DNA of 15,103 nt from an uncultured Altererythrobacter sp. (GTDB lineage Bacteria; Pseudomonadota; Alphaproteobacteria; Sphingomonadales; Sphingomonadaceae). Position numbers and translations under genes: made by a program. The notes beneath the pieces were generated by a model. The model saw only the letters and a list, made by a program, of their open reading frames with translations, was not told the DNA's origin and searched no databases. Shown piece by piece: positions 7,518-14,389 of the stretch (position 1 is the first letter of the stretch; every line of letters starts with the position of its first letter). The stretch lies in assembly GCA_938009055.1 (NCBI GenBank), contig CALLIO010000043.1, positions 1-15,103 of the forward strand, given 5' to 3'.

Positions 7518-7565
7518 GTCACAAACTGTCATCTAGCTGTCATATCCGGGTCATAGCGGCGTCAC
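7518..7565 (+). promoter_or_regulatory. Tandem Pho box array (PhoB-binding sites) upstream of the porin gene
   Basis: Four GTCA cores lie at exactly 11-base steps (7528, 7539, 7550, 7561). The 7-base units are CTGTCAT (7526-7532), CTGTCAT (7537-7543), GGGTCAT (7548-7554) and GCGTCAC (7559-7565). The first two reproduce the PhoB half-site consensus perfectly and together form a complete 18-base Pho box; the next two form a second, weaker box. A fifth GTCA at 7518 is one base out of phase. The array starts about 70 bases after the phoR stop and ends 50 bases before the porin ATG, on the porin coding strand. It strongly predicts activation by phosphorylated PhoB under phosphate starvation. No convincing -10 element could be fixed downstream. 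Confidence 0.88.
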
Positions 7566-7615
7566 CTGAACGTAATCGATTCTTTGAATTGTTATTTCGA
7601 AAGGGGGCCTCAATC

Positions 7616-9004
7616 ATGAAAAACGGCCGAATAAAACTGATCGCTTTTGCTCTTTGCTGCACGGCTGCAACGCCAGTTGCCGCACAAGATGATGCCACTG
7701 CGATGACAGAAATCGAAGCGCTGAAGGCTGAAATGATGCGGCTTGCTAACCGTGTCGCCCAGCTTGAAACCGAACTTGCTGCCACAAACAATGCGGCAAG
7801 CACGGCCAATGCCAATGCAATAGCGGCCAGTGAAGCAGCGACCGCAGCCAGTGAAGCGGCCGAAATGGCGGCCAAATCCGCACCAAGCGTCAAATTTAAA
7901 GCCGCGCCTGAATTGAAAGGCGAAGGTGGTTGGACGTTCAAGCCACGTGGCCGCGCAAATATCGACTTTGGCTACGTTAGCGCACCCAACTCCACCGGCG
8001 CAGACAGCGGGTTTGATGCAGAAGCGCGCCGTATCCGACTCGGCGTTTCGGGCAAAATTCCCGGCGGTTTCGGCTATAAAATCGAAGCGGACTTTGCGGA
8101 AGATCAGGTGGCTCTGACCGATGCGATCATCACCTATAAAGATGGCGGGCTGGCGCTGACTGCTGGACAGCACAACAATTTCCAAGGTCTTGAGGAACTC
8201 TCAAGCAGCCTCAATACCTCCTTTATCGAACGCGCGGCATTCACCGATGCGTTTGGATTTGAGCGTCGTCTCGGCTTCTCGGCCCAATACAATGCTGGCG
8301 ATCTGCTGCTTCAAGGCGGTGTGTTTGCTGACAATAGCGCCGACGTGCCAAGCAGCAATTGGAGCCTGGATGGCCGCGTGGTCTTCGCGCCCAAGTCTGG
8401 CTCGACCCAGCTGCACTTTGGCGGATCGATCCACCACAATGAATTGGGCGATGGCAACACAGCACGTTATCGCCAGCGCCCATTGGTTCACTTCACCGAC
8501 AATCGCTTTGTGAACACCGATCGCTTTAGCGCGACCAGCGAGACAGGCTACGGATTGGAAGCAGCGGCCATTAGCGGCCCCTTCCACGTTGCGCTTGAGG
8601 GCTATTCACAAAATGTGAACCGTCCAGCTGGATTTGAAGATCCGAGCTTCCTTGGCGCGTCAGCTGAAGTCGGCTTCTTCTTCACCCAGGGCGATACGCG
8701 CGGCTACAAGGCCAGCGCCGGCACTTTCGACCGCGTTAAGCCGCAAAAGCCTGTGGGCGAAGGCGGAACAGGTGCGCTTCAGGCGAACCTTCGCTATGAC
8801 TATCTCGATCTCAATGACGGGGTGATCGTGGGCGGCAAACAAGAAAGCTTCCAGGCATCTTTGATCTGGACCCTAACCGACTACACCCGCTTGCTGCTCA
8901 ACTATGCGCTGATGTCCTATGATGATGCAGCCTTTGCGACAGCAACCGGCGACACAAATTACAACGTCAATGTTGTCGGAGTGCGGGCGCAAGTCGACTT
9001 CTAA
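7616..9004 (+). CDS. Phosphate-selective porin of the OprO/OprP family
   Basis: The protein has 462 residues. The ATG at 7616 is chosen because AAGGGGG lies at 7601-7607 and a clean signal peptide follows; the reading frame extends 273 bases upstream into phoR but that part is not the gene. The signal peptide is residues 1-23 (basic start, hydrophobic core, cleavage after PVAA before QDD). Residues about 28-58 form a probable coiled coil (EIEALKAEMMRLANRVAQLE), followed by an Ala/Ser/Glu-rich stretch to about 88 and then a beta-barrel of alternating hydrophobic residues. The last strand ends VVGVRAQVDF with terminal Phe, the usual signal for outer-membrane assembly. Family membership (PF07396 type) is inferred from overall style and from its place between phoR and pstS. 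It would form a channel for phosphate or polyphosphate across the outer membrane. The Pho box array directly upstream supports this role. Confidence 0.87.
   Translation: MKNGRIKLIAFALCCTAATPVAAQDDATAMTEIEALKAEMMRLANRVAQLETELAATNNAASTANANAIAASEAATAASEAAEMAAKSAPSVKFKAAPELKGEGGWTFKPRGRANIDFGYVSAPNSTGADSGFDAEARRIRLGVSGKIPGGFGYKIEADFAEDQVALTDAIITYKDGGLALTAGQHNNFQGLEELSSSLNTSFIERAAFTDAFGFERRLGFSAQYNAGDLLLQGGVFADNSADVPSSNWSLDGRVVFAPKSGSTQLHFGGSIHHNELGDGNTARYRQRPLVHFTDNRFVNTDRFSATSETGYGLEAAAISGPFHVALEGYSQNVNRPAGFEDPSFLGASAEVGFFFTQGDTRGYKASAGTFDRVKPQKPVGEGGTGALQANLRYDYLDLNDGVIVGGKQESFQASLIWTLTDYTRLLLNYALMSYDDAAFATATGDTNYNVNVVGVRAQVDF
7826..7857 (+). repeat. 21-base imperfect tandem repeat in the porin linker
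   Basis: GCCAGTGAAGC occurs at 7826-7836 and again at 7847-7857, a 21-base period that encodes the seven-residue repeat AASEAAT / AASEAAE. It lies between the N-terminal coiled coil and the barrel. A seven-residue period suits a helical, possibly coiled-coil extension, and the unit could vary in copy number between strains. Confidence 0.55.
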
Positions 9005-9053
9005 TCCTACATGGCATCGGGCTGGCTCGACACGGCCTGATGACCAAACAGAT

Positions 9054-9071
9054 TTGTCGTGAAACCGTAAC
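9054..9071 (+). promoter_or_regulatory. Candidate Pho box upstream of pstS
   Basis: TTGTCGT (9054-9060), spacer GAAA, and CCGTAAC (9065-9071) form two half-sites 11 bases apart. Each matches the PhoB consensus CTGTCAT/C in 5 of 7 bases. It lies 47 bases before the pstS ATG. TAATCT (9093-9098) and GTGAAT (9079-9084) are weak -10 possibilities. Position and context support it more than the match itself. Confidence 0.5.
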
Positions 9072-9090
9072 ATCCCGAGTGAATGGGATG
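9071..9090 (+). other. Inverted repeat in the pstS leader
   Basis: CATCCC (9071-9076) and GGGATG (9085-9090) form a perfect 6-base inverted repeat around an 8-base loop. It lies between the candidate Pho box and the ribosome-binding site of pstS. There is no following T tract, so it is not a typical intrinsic terminator. It could be an RNA stem affecting pstS message stability, a protein-binding site or chance. Confidence 0.4.
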
Positions 9091-9118
9091 CGTAATCTAG
9101 CTAAATGGAGCTAATGAT

Positions 9119-10165
9119 ATGATGAAATTGACAAAGGCCGCACTGGTTGCGGCTTCAACGCTGGCACTGGTCGCATGTGGCGATTCTGTTGGCTCTGGTG
9201 ATACCCGCGAATCGGTTCGCGCTGTTGGCTCTTCGACAGTGTTTCCTTTCGCCAAAGCCGTGGCTGAGCAACTTGCCCGCTCGAACCCCGACATTCCTTC
9301 CCCAATCATCGAATCGACCGGCACTGGCGGCGGTATGAAGCTGTTTTGCTCCGGCACTGGCACGGAAACACCGGATATGGCGAACGCATCGCGCCGGATG
9401 AAAGCTTCAGAATTTGCTGATTGCCAAGAAAACGGCGTGACCGACATCATCGAATTGCAAGTCGGCCTCGACGGGATCGCTTTTGCCTCTGCGCAAGGCG
9501 GCATCACAATGAACCTGACCCCTAAGATGGTCTATGAAGCGCTGGCCGCTGCCCCTTATGGCGGTGAGCAAACCACCACCAATTGGTCAGATGTTGATCC
9601 ATCGCTGCCCTCCCTACCCATCCTCGTTTACGGTCCACCGACCACATCGGGCACACGCGATGCGCTTAAAGAGCTCGTCCTCGAAGTGGGCTGCAAGTCC
9701 AACGAAGACATGAAAGCTCTGAAAGAATCCGACGAGGACAAATATGACCAAGTCTGCACAGAAGTTCGTTCAGACGGCAAATATGTCGACCAAGGCGAGC
9801 AGGACAATCTGATCGTTCAAAAGATCGAAGGCAATGAGAACGCGGTTGGCGTTTTCGGCTATTCCTACCTCGAAGAGAATGCTGACAAGGTTCAAGGCCT
9901 GCCGATGAACGGTGTTGATCCGACCTATGAGAATATCTCCAGCTTTGCCTATCCCGGTGCGCGTCCGCTTTATGTCTACGTCAAGAAAGCACACCTTGAT
10001 GCCATCCCTGGCCTCAAGGAATATCTGACAGAGTGGACAAAGATGTGGGAACGTGGTGGTCCATTGGCCAAAATCGGCTTGGTGGCCTCGCCTGATGATG
10101 TAATGGCCGCTAATACAACTGCAGCAACCGAGTTCACCACGATCGACGGTTCTGAACTGAAGTAA
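9119..10165 (+). CDS. pstS: Phosphate-binding lipoprotein PstS
   Basis: The protein has 348 residues. The ATG at 9119 (with a second directly after) follows GGAG at 9107-9110 with an 8-base gap. A type II signal peptide ends in the lipobox LVAC with Cys20, so the mature protein is a lipoprotein anchored to a membrane and facing the periplasm. Phosphate-contact motifs are AVGSSTVFPF (35-44), ESTGTGGGMK (65-74) and TTSGTRDAL (175-183). Length and motif order match periplasmic PstS-type binding proteins, of the longer variety with an extra Cys-containing loop. It captures inorganic phosphate and delivers it to PstC/PstA. It is preceded by a candidate Pho box and followed 24 bases later by the apparent start region of pstC, so the genes probably share a transcript. 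Confidence 0.96.
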   Translation: MMKLTKAALVAASTLALVACGDSVGSGDTRESVRAVGSSTVFPFAKAVAEQLARSNPDIPSPIIESTGTGGGMKLFCSGTGTETPDMANASRRMKASEFADCQENGVTDIIELQVGLDGIAFASAQGGITMNLTPKMVYEALAAAPYGGEQTTTNWSDVDPSLPSLPILVYGPPTTSGTRDALKELVLEVGCKSNEDMKALKESDEDKYDQVCTEVRSDGKYVDQGEQDNLIVQKIEGNENAVGVFGYSYLEENADKVQGLPMNGVDPTYENISSFAYPGARPLYVYVKKAHLDAIPGLKEYLTEWTKMWERGGPLAKIGLVASPDDVMAANTTAATEFTTIDGSELK

Positions 10166-10189
10166 CCTACGAACGAGAGGGATAAAGCG

Positions 10190-10226
10190 CTGGCCATTTT
10201 GTTCCTCTTGGTGCTGGGCCTTGGCC
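10190..10226 (+). other. Out-of-frame N-terminal segment of pstC (probable frameshift)
   Basis: A ribosome-binding site GAGAGGG (10175-10181) is followed at an 8-base gap by CTG (10190), with a TTG three codons later (10199). This frame reads LAILFLLVLGLGLVG, a membrane helix with no charged residue. The pstC frame one base over contains WLAARARAWSFRK, the basic stretch expected right after such a helix, but has no ribosome-binding site and no start before TTG at 10221. Skipping one base, for example C10226, joins them into MAILFLLVLGLG-WLAARARAW, a good PstC N-terminus. A frameshift or base-calling error is the likely explanation, with non-standard initiation or recoding as alternatives. Confidence 0.55.
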
Positions 10227-11558
10227 TGGTTGGCTGCGCGAGCGCGTGCTTGGAGCTTCCGCAAGGAAGAGGGCACGACGCTCGCCAGCCTGCCGACCTA
10301 TCATGGCTGGTATGTGGCGCTGTGGATCGCAATCCCTGCGATATTGTTCGCGGTTGTTTGGAACGCGATCGCGCCCAATCTCATATTACAAAGCGTCTTG
10401 GCCTCGCCCGAAGCGGCCGGCCTTCCCGATGTAGATTTCCAGCGCAATACCATCTTGCGTGAGGCGCGCGCGGTGGCAAGCGGCTCGGCCCCTGCTGTAT
10501 TCAATCAGGAAGCCAAGGGGCTGATCGAACCGTTCCGCGAGGCAATATCGCGCTACAATACGATAGGCTTTATCGTCACTGCACTTATTGCTTTTATGGC
10601 GGGCGCTTGGTCTTACCTTCGCCTCAAACCCAACTTCTCAGCGCGCAGCCGGGTTGAGCGCACGGTGATGGCAATTTTACTGCTCGCCTCGCTAGTGGCA
10701 ACGCTGACCACATTGGGCATTTTGGCGAGCTTGATCTTCGAGACTGTCCGCTTTTTCGGCATGGTCTCGCCGCTAGATTTCCTGTTTGGCACCTTCTGGT
10801 CACCTGATCCGATGGCCAATCCAGATAATCCAGACCCCACCCGTTACGGCGCTATTCCCTTGTTCTGGGGCACGATCTTCATTGGCGCGATTATTGCCAT
10901 GATTGTAGCGATCCCGCTTGGGCTGATGAGCGCAATTTACCTCACCCAATATGCCAATCCGAAATTGCGCGCTTGGGTGAAACCTGCGCTGGAGATTCTG
11001 GCTGGCGTTCCAACGGTTGTTTATGGCTATTTCGCCGCGCTGACCGTGGCGCCCTTCATCCGCGATCTGGCGATGTCGATGGGCGCGTCCAACCCTTCTA
11101 GCGAAAGTGCCCTTGCCGCTGGGCTCGTAATGGGTGTGATGATTATTCCCTTCGTTTCATCCATGGCGGATGACAGCATTGCCGCTGTTCCCCAGTCCAT
11201 GCGCGATGGGAGTCTTGCGATGGGTGCCACCACGTCTGAAACGATCAAGAAGGTGCTCGTCCCCGCTGCCCTTCCCGGCATCGTTGCAGGTGTGATGCTC
11301 GCAATTAGCCGCGCGATTGGCGAGACGATGATTGTGGTAATGGCCGCTTCAACGGCAGCGAACTTATCGGCCAATCCACTCGACCGGATGACCACGGTGA
11401 CGGTGCAGATCGTGAAGATGCTAACCGGTGAAGGCAGCTTCGACCATCCCGCCACTCTCAGCGCCTTTGCATTGGGCTTTGTGCTTTTCCTCGTGACGCT
11501 GGGCCTCAACTTCATCGCCTTGCGCGTCGTCAAAAAATATCGTGAAGCTTATGACTGA
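10221..11558 (+). CDS. pstC: Phosphate ABC transporter permease PstC (with DUF3708-type N-terminus)
   Basis: The open frame encodes 445 residues from TTG at 10221, but the true start is probably at 10190 in another frame (see the segment at 10190-10226). With PstA it forms the inner-membrane channel of the phosphate importer. E. coli PstC has 319 residues. Here about 145 extra N-terminal residues carry a helix at about 30-48, a periplasmic stretch and a helix at 113-133, resembling the DUF3708 extension seen in some PstC proteins. The permease core begins about residue 148, with AIPLFWGTIFIGAIIAM (211-227), LAGVPTVVYGYFA (260-272) and the cytoplasmic EAA-type coupling loop SMRDGSLAMGATTSETIKK (326-344), which contacts PstB. 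Basic loops RARAWSFRK and RLKPNFSARSR fall on the cytoplasmic side in this topology. The stop overlaps the pstA start by 8 bases. Confidence 0.93.
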   Translation: MAWLAARARAWSFRKEEGTTLASLPTYHGWYVALWIAIPAILFAVVWNAIAPNLILQSVLASPEAAGLPDVDFQRNTILREARAVASGSAPAVFNQEAKGLIEPFREAISRYNTIGFIVTALIAFMAGAWSYLRLKPNFSARSRVERTVMAILLLASLVATLTTLGILASLIFETVRFFGMVSPLDFLFGTFWSPDPMANPDNPDPTRYGAIPLFWGTIFIGAIIAMIVAIPLGLMSAIYLTQYANPKLRAWVKPALEILAGVPTVVYGYFAALTVAPFIRDLAMSMGASNPSSESALAAGLVMGVMIIPFVSSMADDSIAAVPQSMRDGSLAMGATTSETIKKVLVPAALPGIVAGVMLAISRAIGETMIVVMAASTAANLSANPLDRMTTVTVQIVKMLTGEGSFDHPATLSAFALGFVLFLVTLGLNFIALRVVKKYREAYD

Positions 11559-12828
11559 TAGCGAGCAGACAATGCCCGAAGGGGGCAAGATCAACCCCAC
11601 CCGCACGCCCGCTTTCGAAGCGCGGCTGAAGAAGCGCTATGCACAGGAAAAGCGCTTTCGCATAGTCGGTATGGGAGCCATCGTGTTTTCGGTCGCTGTG
11701 CTGATCTTCCTCCTCGCCAATATGACATTGAACGGCCTTGGCGGCTTCCAGCGGGTCGAGATGAATGTCCCGATCGATTTTGCCGAATCGGGCATTTCGG
11801 GAGATGCGACAACGCTGGTCGGGAATGACGGTATCCGCTCGCTCGAATCGCAAGGGCTTCCGGCAGTCATCGAGTATTACGCAGGCGAAGCTTTGGGAGA
11901 TGCAGCCGCGCAGGAAGTGAGCCCAGATGCCTGGCGCGAATTGGCATCACAAATCATCGCTGAGCCTGCGATGCTGAGGCAAGAAGTAAACGTCACGCTT
12001 GCCGCCAGCGCCGATCTTGCCGCTGGATATTCCGGCGAGGGATCACCAGATATGATCAAACTTGCCAGCGAGCTTGCAGCGCAAGGCAAGCTTGAAAAGA
12101 ATTTCGACGTCGGCTTCCTCACCCGCTCTGATGCCACAGACCCGCAATTGGTGGGCATATGGGGCGCGCTCAAGGGATCGATACTCACGATGCTGATCAC
12201 GCTGGCGATGGCGTTTCCCATTGGAGTTTTGGCTGCGCTCTATCTCGAAGAATACGCGCCCAAGAACCGCTGGACTGATCTGCTTGAGGTGTCGATCAAC
12301 AATCTGGCGGCTGTGCCCTCGATCATCTTTGGCCTCTTGGGGCTAGCGGTATTCCTCGCTATCTTCCCGAATTATCGTTCCGCCCCGCTAATCGGCGGGA
12401 TGACATTGGCGCTGATGACGATGCCCGTGATTGTCATATCAGGCCGCAATGCGATCAAGGCGGTGCCGCCTTCGATCCGCGATGGGGCGCTGGCCATCGG
12501 AGCCTCGCCAGTGCAAGTCGTATTCCACCATGTCTTGCCACTCGCCCTGCCCGGTATCCTCACCGGAACCATCATCGGCATGGCGCGGGCATTGGGCGAA
12601 ACGGCACCGCTGCTGATGATCGGTATGCGCGCATTTGTAGCGACGCCGCCTGATGGTTTCACTTCGCCGGCGACAGTTTTGCCGGTGCAAATTTTCCTTT
12701 GGTCAGACGAGATTGACCGCGGCTTTGTCGAGAGGACAAGCGCTGCCATCATCGTTCTGCTAATATTCCTGCTATTGATGAATGGCTTGGCCATTTATCT
12801 GCGCAACCGATTCGAGAGGACGTGGTGA
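11551..12828 (+). CDS. pstA: Phosphate ABC transporter permease PstA (with DUF3333-type N-terminus)
   Basis: The protein has 425 residues from ATG at 11551, which overlaps the pstC stop as ATGACTGA; a GTG at 11542 is an alternative without a better ribosome-binding site. The usual PstA has about 296 residues. Here a cytoplasmic tail, one membrane helix (about 39-60) and a hydrophilic periplasmic loop (about 61-202) precede the permease core, matching the DUF3333 (PF11812) extension. The core starts with GIWGALKGSILTMLITLAM (202-220). LAAVPSIIFGLLGLAVF (252-268) and the coupling loop PSIRDGALAIGASPVQVVFHH (307-327) follow, then ARALGETAPLLMIGM (345-359). The last helix is about 398-417. It pairs with PstC to carry phosphate across the inner membrane. 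Translation is probably coupled to pstC upstream, and the pstB start overlaps its stop. Confidence 0.95.
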   Translation: MTDSEQTMPEGGKINPTRTPAFEARLKKRYAQEKRFRIVGMGAIVFSVAVLIFLLANMTLNGLGGFQRVEMNVPIDFAESGISGDATTLVGNDGIRSLESQGLPAVIEYYAGEALGDAAAQEVSPDAWRELASQIIAEPAMLRQEVNVTLAASADLAAGYSGEGSPDMIKLASELAAQGKLEKNFDVGFLTRSDATDPQLVGIWGALKGSILTMLITLAMAFPIGVLAALYLEEYAPKNRWTDLLEVSINNLAAVPSIIFGLLGLAVFLAIFPNYRSAPLIGGMTLALMTMPVIVISGRNAIKAVPPSIRDGALAIGASPVQVVFHHVLPLALPGILTGTIIGMARALGETAPLLMIGMRAFVATPPDGFTSPATVLPVQIFLWSDEIDRGFVERTSAAIIVLLIFLLLMNGLAIYLRNRFERTW

Positions 12829-13613
12829 CAGTAATCCATCCCAATCTTGAGGCGACCGATGCCAAAATGAACACGAAAAACGTGTCGGTCTACTATAGTG
12901 ACAAGAAGGCGATCGACGACGTTTCGATCGAAATTCCTTCCAAATATGTCACTGCCTTCATCGGCCCATCTGGCTGCGGAAAATCGACTTTCCTACGCGC
13001 CCTGAACCGGATGAATGACACCATCCCCACGGCCCGTGTCGAGGGAACAATCGAGCTCGATTCTGAAGACATCTACGCCTCCAGCATGGATGTGGTGCAA
13101 TTGCGCGCAAGGGTGGGAATGGTCTTTCAAAAGCCCAACCCCTTCCCAAAGTCTATCTATGACAACATTGCCTATGGCCCCAAAATTCACGGGCTTGCAG
13201 AGAGCAAAACCGATCTCGATGAAATCGTCGAAACATCGCTCACCCGCGCTGGTTTGTGGGATGAAGTCAAAGACCGGTTGACCGATTCCGGTACCGCGCT
13301 TTCTGGCGGCCAGCAGCAGCGCCTATGCATTGCGCGCGCTATTGCGGTCGATCCCGAGGTGATCTTGATGGACGAGCCTTGTTCCGCGCTCGACCCGATT
13401 GCGACGGCCCGCATCGAAGAACTGATCGCCGACTTATCCGACCGTTATGCTATCGTCATCGTGACTCACTCGATGCAACAAGCAGCGCGCGTATCGCAGC
13501 GGACGGCGTTCTTCCATCTTGGTACAATGGTCGAATATGGCCGCACATCCGACATGTTCACCAATCCGATTGAGCAGCGGACCAAGGACTACATTACCGG
13601 GAGGTACGGCTAG
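12825..13613 (+). CDS. pstB: Phosphate ABC transporter ATP-binding protein PstB
   Basis: The protein has 262 residues, with a GTG start at 12825 that overlaps the pstA stop as GTGA. GAGAGGA at 12814-12820 serves as ribosome-binding site with a short gap. A GTG at 12822 and an ATG at 12867 are alternatives. All ATPase motifs are intact: Walker A GPSGCGKS (47-54), Q-loop Gln102, signature LSGGQQQR (159-166), Walker B VILMDE (179-184) and switch His215. The GMVFQKPNPFPKSIYDN stretch (98-114) is typical of PstB rather than other ABC ATPases. It powers phosphate import at the cytoplasmic face and, in known systems, its conformational state also signals through PhoU to PhoR. Confidence 0.97.
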   Translation: MTVIHPNLEATDAKMNTKNVSVYYSDKKAIDDVSIEIPSKYVTAFIGPSGCGKSTFLRALNRMNDTIPTARVEGTIELDSEDIYASSMDVVQLRARVGMVFQKPNPFPKSIYDNIAYGPKIHGLAESKTDLDEIVETSLTRAGLWDEVKDRLTDSGTALSGGQQQRLCIARAIAVDPEVILMDEPCSALDPIATARIEELIADLSDRYAIVIVTHSMQQAARVSQRTAFFHLGTMVEYGRTSDMFTNPIEQRTKDYITGRYG

Positions 13614-14281
13614 TGGCAGATCATACAGTCAAAGCATTTGACGAGGACATCACCCGGCTGCGCGGATTGATAGGTGAGATGGGCGGATTGGCCGAGGTTG
13701 CTATCGAACAGGCGCTGACCGCTCTGGTGCGCGGCGATACCGAACTCGCCGATGAAGTCGTGGCCCGCGACAAAAAGCTCGATGAGTTGGAAACACAGGT
13801 CGACAAGCTCGCCGTTCGGGTGATTGCTCTGCGCGCGCCCATGGCCGATGATTTGCGCGAAGTGATCGCGGCCCTCAAAATCGCTGGCGTGGTCGAGCGG
13901 ATTGGCGACTATTCCAAGAATATCGCCAAGCGTGTTGACAGTATTGAAGGGCGCCAGACGTTTGAACCGCTTACACTGCTTCCCGCAATGGGCGAGCTTG
14001 CCGGTGAAATGGTGCATGATGTGCTGATCGCCTATGCTGCGCGCGATGCCAGTCTAGCGCGCGAGGTGATCGCTGCGGATGAGAAGGTAGACGCCTTCTA
14101 CAACAGTATTTTCCGCAATGTTGTGAGCTATATGGTCGAAAATCCTGCAACCATTTCGAGCGCTGCGCAATTGCTGTTTGTGGCCCGCAATCTGGAGCGG
14201 ATCGGCGACCATGCAACCAATGTTGCCGAGATGGTTCATTACGCCGCCACCGGCGTTTATCCGCCCGACGAGGATTCGTAA
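13613..14281 (+). CDS. phoU: Phosphate signalling accessory protein PhoU
   Basis: The protein has 222 residues from GTG at 13613, which shares one base with the pstB stop (TAGTG). GGGAGG at 13599-13604 lies 8 bases upstream. It has two similar three-helix PhoU domains. Each ends in the conserved metal-binding motif: VVERIGDYSKNIAKR (93-107) and NLERIGDHATNVAE (193-206), with repeated acidic residues in partner helices (for example DDLREVIAALK, 79-89). The size matches standard PhoU (about 240). It acts in the cytoplasm at the membrane, linking the Pst transporter to PhoR so that PhoB stays unphosphorylated when phosphate is abundant. The tight coupling to pstB fits this role. Confidence 0.96.
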   Translation: MADHTVKAFDEDITRLRGLIGEMGGLAEVAIEQALTALVRGDTELADEVVARDKKLDELETQVDKLAVRVIALRAPMADDLREVIAALKIAGVVERIGDYSKNIAKRVDSIEGRQTFEPLTLLPAMGELAGEMVHDVLIAYAARDASLAREVIAADEKVDAFYNSIFRNVVSYMVENPATISSAAQLLFVARNLERIGDHATNVAEMVHYAATGVYPPDEDS

Positions 14282-14296
14282 GCACAATCCGCTTTT

Positions 14297-14330
14297 CTGC
14301 AATGAAACTGTAGCGAAACGGACATAAAAC
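14297..14330 (+). promoter_or_regulatory. Candidate Pho box array and promoter upstream of phoB
   Basis: Three half-site-like units lie at 11-base steps: CTGCAAT (14297-14303), CTGTAGC (14308-14314) and CGGACAT (14319-14325). Each matches the PhoB consensus in 5 of 7 bases, and they are separated by GAAA and GAAA and followed by AAAA. If the first two units form the Pho box, TAAAAC (14325-14330) lies 10 bases after it, which is the known PhoB-dependent -10 distance. This predicts autoregulation of phoB by a promoter inside the phoU-phoB gap, in addition to read-through from pst. Confidence 0.58.
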
Positions 14331-14389
14331 GCAGTGGTGCGGCGCGGAATGGATCATCCGTTGCCGTCTATTGGAAGGGGCTAAGACCT

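Noticed and set aside
7571..9097. The string CGTAATC shared by the porin (7571) and pstS (9091) upstream regions as a common -10 element
   Set aside because: Its distance from the respective Pho boxes differs by about 14 bases, so a shared promoter function is unlikely; a 7-base match can be chance.
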